Shown in pieces: positions 57,701 through 64,000 of a DNA stretch of 64,000 nucleotides (its first letter is position 1; each line of letters begins with the position of its first letter). This DNA comes from Edaphochlamys debaryana (lineage: Eukaryota; Chlorophyta; Chlorophyceae; Chlamydomonadales): the NCBI GenBank assembly GCA_016858145.1, contig JAEHOE010000035.1, positions 372,001 to 436,000 of the forward strand, given 5' to 3'. A model generated the notes under the pieces. It saw nothing but the letters and a program-made list of their open reading frames with translations. It ran no database searches and was not told the origin of the DNA. Position numbers and translations under genes: made by a program.

Positions 57701-59114
57701 GGTCCGGTCCGGTCCGGTCCGGAGTCCGACCTGTCTGTTTTTGTTGGTTGGGTCCACCACGTCCCCATCCACAATGGCCAGATGGCCCACGCCAGCGCGG
57801 ACCTGGGGGCGGGAGAGAGGAGGGCGAGGGTAGAGAGGCGAGGCGGCGGCGCGTCGAGGGCACACAGGGGGTGACATTGCGGGCGGAGAGCGGATCGCGC
57901 TCAGCTTGACTGCTCATGGCCGCTTCCGCTTCCGCTGCCGCTGCCGCCAACCTCAGTCTACGGCATGCCTGCAAAATCACCTCGCACCACTCCACCCCAA
58001 CCCCAACACTCCACCCCATCTAACACCCCACCACCACCCCACCCCACACCCCTACCCAGCCCGACCCCCCACACACCCTCACCAGGAACTCCGCCACGTA
58101 GCTGCCCACGCCCCCCAGCCCCACCACCGCCACACGGGACCCCGCCAGCGTCCCCAGCCCCTCAGCCCCCAGCAGCAGCCGGGTGCGCTGCTGCCAGTCG
58201 GGCCCAGCGCCGCCGGCCTCCGCCGCCGCCGCCGCCGCCGCCGTCGCTGCCTCGGCCGCTGTGGACGGACCGGTGCCCGAGCCGTGGCCCGGGTCCGGAT
58301 CCGGATCCGTCTCGGCTCCGTAGCCGGAGTCACTCTCCGTGTCGGTCCCGGAACCGGATTCGGAACCGGAACCGGCATCGGCTCCGGACTCTGGCCCGGA
58401 CCCGGTCGGGGCGGTGCCGGCGGGAGCTGGGGTGCGGCCGCTGGGGCTGGAGGCGGGGCCGCGGGCACCAGCCGTGACAGGAGCGCCCGGTCCCGTGGCG
58501 GCGGCCCCTGCCGTGCTCGTTGATACTGCCTGGACCTCCGCCACTGTCACAGCGGATGCCTCTGCCGCTGTAGGGTTGCTGCTACTGGACAGGGAAGTGG
58601 AGGCGGAGGCGGCAGGGGCAGGGGCCGTTGCTGCGGCGGTGGTCTTTGACGCCACCGGGTCGGCCCCGGCCCCGGCCCCGGCCCCGGCCCCGGCCCCGAG
58701 CCCCGCCTCGTCTTCGTCGGAGGAGGTGGAGAGCCATCCGGACAGGACAGCGAAGGCGGCGGCGAAGGGGCTCGAGCTGGCGTCGTAGGCGGGCTGGGCG
58801 CCGGGGGAGGCAGCGGCGGAGGCAGCGGAGGCGGCGGGCTGAACAGGGCTGGCGGAGGCGGAGGCGGATGTGGAGGCAGAGGCGGCTGGGTCGAGGGAGG
58901 CGGCGAAGTGGTTGGTGCTTATGGGGGTAGAGGGTAGGGCTGATCCCAGCCCCGGGGCCGCCCCCGCCAGCGCAAAGTCCGGGGCTCGGCCCTGCGATGC
59001 AAAGCCTGCCGCCACCGCTGCCGCCGCCGCCGCTGCTGCCACGGCGCCGGCCGAGACGCCCAGCGCTGACGCTGTCGTCGCAGGTCTGCGCTTAACTACC
59101 GCTGTGCAGGTCAT
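54760..59114 (-). CDS. TcdA/CsdL-like tRNA threonylcarbamoyladenosine dehydratase (ThiF/E1 family)
   Basis: Predicted to activate t6A37 of tRNA with ATP and cyclise it to ct6A. Nine exons: 58083-59114, 57731-57802, 57394-57492, 56702-57166, 56297-56357, 55925-56009, 55634-55749, 55432-55500 and 54760-55184, giving 807 residues exactly in frame. The catalytic part begins WQQRTRLLLGAEGL. It continues with the nucleotide loop VAVVGLGGVGSYVAEFL, GHLAIVDGDVVDPTNKNRQ, STVGQPKASV, WVVDCIDSVAPKVALVAAAK and SSMGAGGRMDP. Bacterial TcdA is about 270 residues. Here an N-terminal Ala/Ser/Glu-rich stretch of about 240 residues precedes the domain, and a Ser/Thr/Pro linker interrupts it. A Lys/Ala/Gly-rich tail follows. 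The N-terminal Ala-rich run could be a membrane or targeting segment; yeast Tcd1/2 are mitochondrial outer-membrane proteins. An in-frame ATG also exists at about 59399. Confidence 0.9.
57701..57722 (+). repeat. GGTCC pentanucleotide tandem repeat in an intron
   Basis: Four direct copies of GGTCC plus two bases, with further scattered copies just upstream, beside the donor of the second intron of the TcdA-like gene. Confidence 0.85.
58661..58698 (-). repeat. GGGGCC hexanucleotide repeat in coding sequence
   Basis: A little over six copies of the unit, CGGCCC on the plus strand, which read on the coding strand as GGGGCC. In frame it gives alternating Gly-Ala in the N-terminal low-complexity region of the TcdA-like protein. 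Confidence 0.9.
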
Positions 59115-59795
59115 CGAGGTCTTGTGGGGAGCAGCGGAACATGGAAGCCTGAGCTGAGTGTGCCCGGTCTGGCTGGGGGCAGGCGGGGATGGCAAGGCAA
59201 CGTTGTCGACGCCGACCGCCGTGGCCTGCCGGCCCCGCCCACGCGAGGTTGCACCACAGCTCAGAGGTCCTCTTGTTGCTGGTGTCTGGGCCCCAGCGTC
59301 GCTTCTGTGTGGTAGAGCAGACGCTGATTCTACCGACCGTTCATGGCCGCGCGCCGGCGGGCGGGGCGCCGCGGGTAGTGACCGCAGCGACCCAAGCATT
59401 TGCTAGCTGCGAAGGGCTCTGTGTCTTGACAGGCGCGCCTAAGGGGTCGGCGAACGCCGCAAGCCGAGAATCGAAACTCCACGCACACGCAGTTGCCTTT
59501 TCAGGCGACAACCTTTGAGCGAGTTGTAAGTGTAGAATACACGTCTACAGTGGCCCGCGTTCGCAACTGCTGGTCTCTGCTCTGGACGCAAAGCGACCCG
59601 CCGGGTCGGTCCACCCACCCAACCGGTAGGCCGGTAGAGCGCAGACATGCGATACACCCTCTGTCCACGGCAGCTACGCATAGGAAGCACATAGGATGAT
59701 CTATTCTAATGTACACAAGCCGCCTAGGCCCACTCTCGCGAGCTAGCAGAGAGGCTTCGATGGAGCTAGTTAGCGTCGCGGAACCCTGAAGAAGA
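59115..59795. promoter_or_regulatory. Divergent promoter region, TcdA-like and LRR genes
   Basis: About 680 bases between the two starts. The TcdA-like frame stays open up to about 59399, so part of this may be coding if the upstream ATG is used. No TATA box is clear; base composition turns less GC-rich at 59690-59790. Confidence 0.4.
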
Positions 59796-62700
59796 ATGCC
59801 TGGAGCAGCAAGCCCCTCGCGAAGGTACCTGGGCTGTGTCTGAGTTGTGCTGTGCATGTCCATGCCGCTTCCGGGGAACGCAGCCCTGACGGGATGGGGC
59901 ACCACAACTCGTATTGCATGTCTTTTACATCCCCGTTACCGCTTGCTTGCTTGTGGATTTGACCTCACGCACCTCCATCACCATTACCAGCCCTCCCCGG
60001 CCCCACCCCGCAGGCAGCCTCGCGCCCCTGTGGCCAGTGCCTCCCGCGATGGGCTAGCCAACGGCGCGGGTGCGAGCGCCAGCCCCACGGGCAGGTCCCC
60101 CTCTGGCCCTTGCCGCGCCTCGGGGGACCCCTCCTCCGCCTCTGCCACTGCCGGGCGCCAGGCGACCGGGGCAGCCCCCGGCACTGCGAACCGCGGCGGT
60201 CAAACTTCCTCCACGTACTACAGCCACAGCACGGCGCCCAGTGCCGTGCGCAGCCGTACCGCTGCGCCGGGACCGGCCCAGGCTGCTGCGTCTGCAGCCG
60301 GAACCCCTGGGCGAGCGGGTGCATCATACGGCACCGCTGGTACGGCACTCCCGACGGGATCCGGGCGCGGAGATGGCCGAGATGGCTTGCGGCCCCTCAT
60401 GCCGCAGCCCAGCGGAGACGCTCGCGCCTCCTGGGGGGAGGCCAGCCAAGGGAGCTACGATTCAGACTTCGATCCAGATCCACCGCAACCCAGATCACGG
60501 CTTGCCGTGCCCCGTCTCGAGGCCGGGCCGCCCCCGGGCCGGGCCGCAGCCATCCTGGCGGGAGTTCCGACGAGAGTTACGGCAGATCCTGCAGATCCAG
60601 GATCCGAGCAGGATCCGCCGACGGAGCAGGATCAGCTGTGCGATCTGGCGGCGGCGGGCATCATAGTGGCGGCCCAGCAGGGCAGCCCGCGGGGGGTGGT
60701 GGATGCATCCATGCGGGGAATCACGCGGCTGCCGCCGGCACTGCTCAGGTTCTTCAGGTGGGCCGTGGGGCGGTGCAATGTGTTCGCGGGTTTGAGCTGT
60801 GTGTGAACAAGGCACTGGAGGCAGGCGCTCCAGCGGGAGCGTATGACGCCTGGATGACGGGGCCAATCTGGTCGATCTATGAGAGGTGAAGCGTGACGAC
60901 AGTCGAGCAGGCTTGTATGGCGGCGCCTTACGTGCCCAAGCGCCCTACCTACTCCGTGCACATGCACCCCCTGCCCCTGCTCCTCGCGGACAGGGCCGAG
61001 GGCGCCATTGTGTGTGAGCTGCAGCTGGGCGGCAACCGCCTCACCGCCGTGCCCCCCCTGGAGGCGCTGCCCCGCCTCACGCGCCTGGACCTGTCCTCCA
61101 ACATGCTGGCAGCGGGTGGGGTGGGCGGGGGGCGGGGCAGGGGGGGGAGGGGCAGGGGGGTGCCGTGGCGGGGGCAGCGGGGCGGCGTGCCGGGGGCTAG
61201 CAGCGGGTGGGCGGGGGAGTTGGCGGGGTAGGGGTGCGGGCTGGTCGTGGCTGTCGGTTTTCCAGAGCGAGCTCTCCGCTTCACAGCTGTGCGCGGGGCA
61301 AAGCCGGCTGCTGTCTGCCCCGCATACCCTGTCTTCAACCCGTGCCTGAGTCCAAGCCCTCGCGCGCCCCTTCCGCAGTGCCCCCCTCCCTGGGCCTCCT
61401 GACCCTGCTGCGGGCCCTGGACCTGTCCCGCAATGGGGCGCTGAGGGAGCTGCCGGAGGGGGTGTGCGGGCTCACGGCGCTGACCAGGTGGGGAGGGGTG
61501 GGGGAGGGGGGTGATGGGGGTGTTGAGAGAGCAGGGGCAGGGGAGGAACGATTTGAGTCCATGCGAGTGCAGTGTGATGATCCTCTGTCTGTGCGCGGAG
61601 TGCAGAGGATTGTGTGACACTTGCCCAGCCCCTCTTTATGCCTTGGCCCGACTCCCGACATCGGACTCCCGACCCCCGACCCCTCGGCTCCCCCCCCCAG
61701 CCTGGACCTGAGCCACAATGCGCTCGAGAGCCTGCCTCTGGGCCTGGGCCGCCTCAGCCGCCTGCTGGAGCTGAGGGTAGGGGAGGGTTGGGGAGGGAGG
61801 GTAGGGGAGGGGAGGGGAGGGAGGGGAGGGGGCTCGAGGGATGGGTGGAGGGACAGCGCCGGCCGCTTAGCGAGCAGCTCGGCCTCAAGCCCGCCCTTGC
61901 AAGACTTGACCCTTCGCTTTGGACCTGGCCCCTTGCCCCCCAGCTGGACGGCAACCAGCTCTCCTACCTGCCCCCCGCCCTGGCCGGACTGCCCTGCCTC
62001 ACCGCTCTGCACGCCTCATACAACCGACTCACGGCGCTGCCCTCGGAGCTGGGCGCAGCCACGTGCCTCACCGGCATCTACGTCAGCCACAACCGCCTAA
62101 CCGCTATCCCGCCCGACATCGGTGAGGGGCCGAAGTCTGGGACAAGCACCTGGGTTGCCCCAGCAAAGAGCGAGGAGACAATGTGGGCAGGGCAATCGGC
62201 TGTTCCACCTGTCTTGTACCCTCTCCGCAAGCATCGCAAGCGAACGAGCGGCTGGGTGGTCAAACCTCTCCCCATACCCCATGCTCTGTACTCTCTACAC
62301 ACCCACCACACAAGCCCTTGGTGTGCCCCGACTCTGGCCCTAACGGAGCGTGCGGTCGGGTCAAAACCTGTGACATCTCTCTCGCCCTGCCCTTCCCACC
62401 CACCACCCCACCCATCCCACCCCACCCCACCCACCACACCATCCACCACCCCACCGACTCCACCACCCACCACACCACCCCTTCCCCTACAGGCCAGCTC
62501 CGCCACCGCCTGTCTGAGCTGCAGCTGCACAACAACCACCTCTCCGTACTGCCGAGGGAGCTGGGGCTGCTGGCATCACTCACGCGCCTCACCACCTCCG
62601 CCAACCCGCTCGTGCACCCACCGCCCCACGTGGCGCGCCGGGGCGTGGCGGCGGTGCGGGAGTTCCTTCTGGGGGGCTGGACGGGCGCGGCGTCCGCGCC

Positions 62701-63947
62701 CACGCCCGCACAAAGTGCACCGGAGGGGGCTTCTTCGGAGAACGGGGCGTGGGATGAAGACGAGGGCGAGGAGGAGGAAGGAGAGGAGGAGGTAGGCACG
62801 GTTACTACGGGTGGGGGGCTTTGCTGGACTAGGGCCAGCGAGGTTTCACCGCCCATTGCCACCCTGCAGGGGACGGCAGACGGAAGCCCGGGCCCTAGTG
62901 CCGTGGAGGAGGCAGCTGACGGGGCCCCATCCGCAGACCGCACCGGGACCGGGAAGAAGCGGCGGCCCAGGCCGCGGGTGCCTGCGGCAGCGCCCGGGCC
63001 GCCTGCGCCCCCGCCCGTGCTGGGGCTGGCCTGCCGGGCCTGCGTGGACAAGGACGACCGAATCGAGGAGCAGAGTGAGTGCTGGTGGGGGGCAGCTGTG
63101 GGGACTGTGCGCTTGGGATAGCGGTAGGGTGGCCTGTGGAAGTTGGCGGGGCCCTCGGGGACGGAGCTAGCGGAGCCTACCGCGCCCGCTCCTGGGCCTC
63201 ATGCGCTGGTGCCTTTGCCGGTGCGGGGCGGGGAGCAGCGGGAAGTGTGGGCGCCTCTACCCGTCTCCTTCTACCTCAACTGCCTGCGCCTTGCTTCCCC
63301 GCTCTCCCCCCTCCGCAGCCCAGCTCCTGAGGGAGGCCCGGGACCGCCTCACCCGCGCAGAGGCCTCCCTGGACCGAGCCAGGTGGGAGGGGGGCGTGCT
63401 GGAGGGCTGCGCCCAGACGAGCCATGGACCTCGAGCGCCTCCCCTTGCCCGCACCTCCTCACCACCCCCTCGTTTCCCCTCCCCATCCTGTCCTTCTTCA
63501 CTACTTCCGCCCGTCAAATCCATGCCGCCTTTCCACCACCGCCACCGCCACCCCCCCAGGGAGGGCCTCCGGCGCCAGGCGGCCGACCTAGCCGACCAGG
63601 CCACCCGGCGCGTGGGGCTGGAGGGGGAGCTGGCCTTCCTGCGCCGGCAGCTGGAGGCGGCGGCGCTGCTGCCGGGCTACCGAGGGCCACGCGCGGAGGA
63701 CATTGCGGGAGGGGTTGGGGCGGGAGGAGGCCGAGCGGGTGGTGGAGGCGGAGGGGGAGGGGGAGGAGGAAGGCCAGGGCCGGGCGGGATGCAGGGCGAG
63801 GTGGATGCGGCGCTGAGGGCGGAGATGGCGGCGGTGCGTCGCGGCGCGGAGGCGGCGGAGGCGGCGGCGGCGGAGTCGCGGAGGGAGGCGGCGCTGCTGC
63901 GGCGGGCGCTGGCGGACCGAGAGGCGGAGGTGGGGCGGGTGGGGTAG
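59796..63947 (+). CDS. Leucine-rich repeat protein with C-terminal coiled coil
   Basis: Ten exons in frame: 59796-59824, 60014-60757, 60994-61115, 61379-61487, 61701-61776, 61944-62121, 62493-62791, 62870-63074, 63319-63382 and 63560-63947, giving 737 residues. Residues 1-210 are low complexity, rich in Ser/Gly/Ala/Pro. The entry to the LRRs reads VVDASMRGITRLPPALLRFF. About seven LRRs follow, for example LTRLDLSSNML, LLRALDLSRNGALRELPEGV, LDLSHNALESLPLGLGRL, LDGNQLSYLPPAL and LQLHNNHLSVLPREL. They have the 23-residue spacing of plant PIRL/SHOC2-type intracellular LRRs. Then come an acidic stretch (DEDEGEEEEGEEE), a short LACRACVDKDDRIEEQ segment with one CxxC, and an Ala/Arg/Glu coiled coil broken by a poly-Gly run. 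There is no signal peptide. The tiny first exon was chosen because it alone restores the frame before the acceptor at 60013. Confidence 0.85.
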
Positions 63948-64000
63948 GCGGTAGGGTTTAGGGGGATCCGAGGATCTGCAGCGGAGGCGCTGCTTACCCC

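Noticed and set aside
60758..60993. Possible extra exon in the second LRR-gene intron
   Set aside because: The frames contain stops, and direct joining of 60757 to 60994 keeps phase and gives a continuous LRR.
62380..62492. CA/CCCAC-rich tract considered as a microsatellite or CRISPR-like array
   Set aside because: It is the pyrimidine-rich end of an LRR-gene intron with irregular units and no spacer-repeat structure.

Overview
This is nuclear DNA from a green alga, most likely Chlorophyceae (the group of Chlamydomonas and Scenedesmus). The genes are GC-rich and split by many short introns ending in pyrimidine tract plus CAG. Candidate TGTAA poly(A) signals, typical of chlorophytes, lie downstream of several stop codons. 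The proteins also fit: a polycystin-2 type channel, a TKL receptor-like kinase with an algal-type ectodomain, a plastid biotin carboxyl carrier protein and a fatty-acid elongase of plant KCS type. No bacterial operons, CRISPR arrays, rRNA or intact tRNA genes were seen. No genus is assigned.

Layout from left to right: a TBC Rab-GAP gene (minus, runs off the left edge); divergent from it an ArfGAP2/3-type gene (plus), followed by a broken partial copy of that ArfGAP carrying an insert; a polycystin gene of about 30 exons (7.7-18.8 kb); a 3-ketoacyl-CoA synthase gene (20.5-23.7 kb); a convergent F-box-like gene (minus, 24.7-26.3 kb); divergent from it a thioredoxin-fold redoxin gene (26.5-29.3 kb); a coiled-coil gene (30.2-32.9 kb); chloroplast acetyl-CoA carboxylase BCCP (34.0-36.4 kb); a receptor-like protein kinase (minus, 38.1-44.4 kb); a secreted protein with three fasciclin domains and a duplicated exon block (45.3-49.4 kb); a DUF268 gene (50.9-53.7 kb); a ThiF-family tRNA t6A dehydratase (TcdA-like) with large low-complexity inserts (minus, 54.8-59.1 kb); and divergent from it an LRR plus coiled-coil gene (59.8-63.9 kb).

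The genes are functionally unrelated neighbours rather than one pathway. Loose themes are membrane traffic (TBC and ArfGAP, sharing a divergent promoter region), lipid synthesis (KCS and BCCP) and cell surface or signalling (polycystin, receptor kinase, fasciclin protein). Exon models were built by hand from splice signals and reading-frame continuity. Where every junction keeps phase (ArfGAP, polycystin, KCS, F-box-like, redoxin, coiled-coil, BCCP, fasciclin, TcdA-like, LRR) the models are good. The 5' ends of the kinase and TBC genes and the middle of the DUF268 gene are uncertain.

Most worth a second look: the near-identical duplicated fasciclin exons, the large polycystin ectodomain, several GC-AG introns, the ArfGAP fragment with its insert, a GGGGCC hexanucleotide repeat inside coding sequence, the kinase with HKD in place of HRD, and the possible reading-frame lesion in the DUF268 gene.
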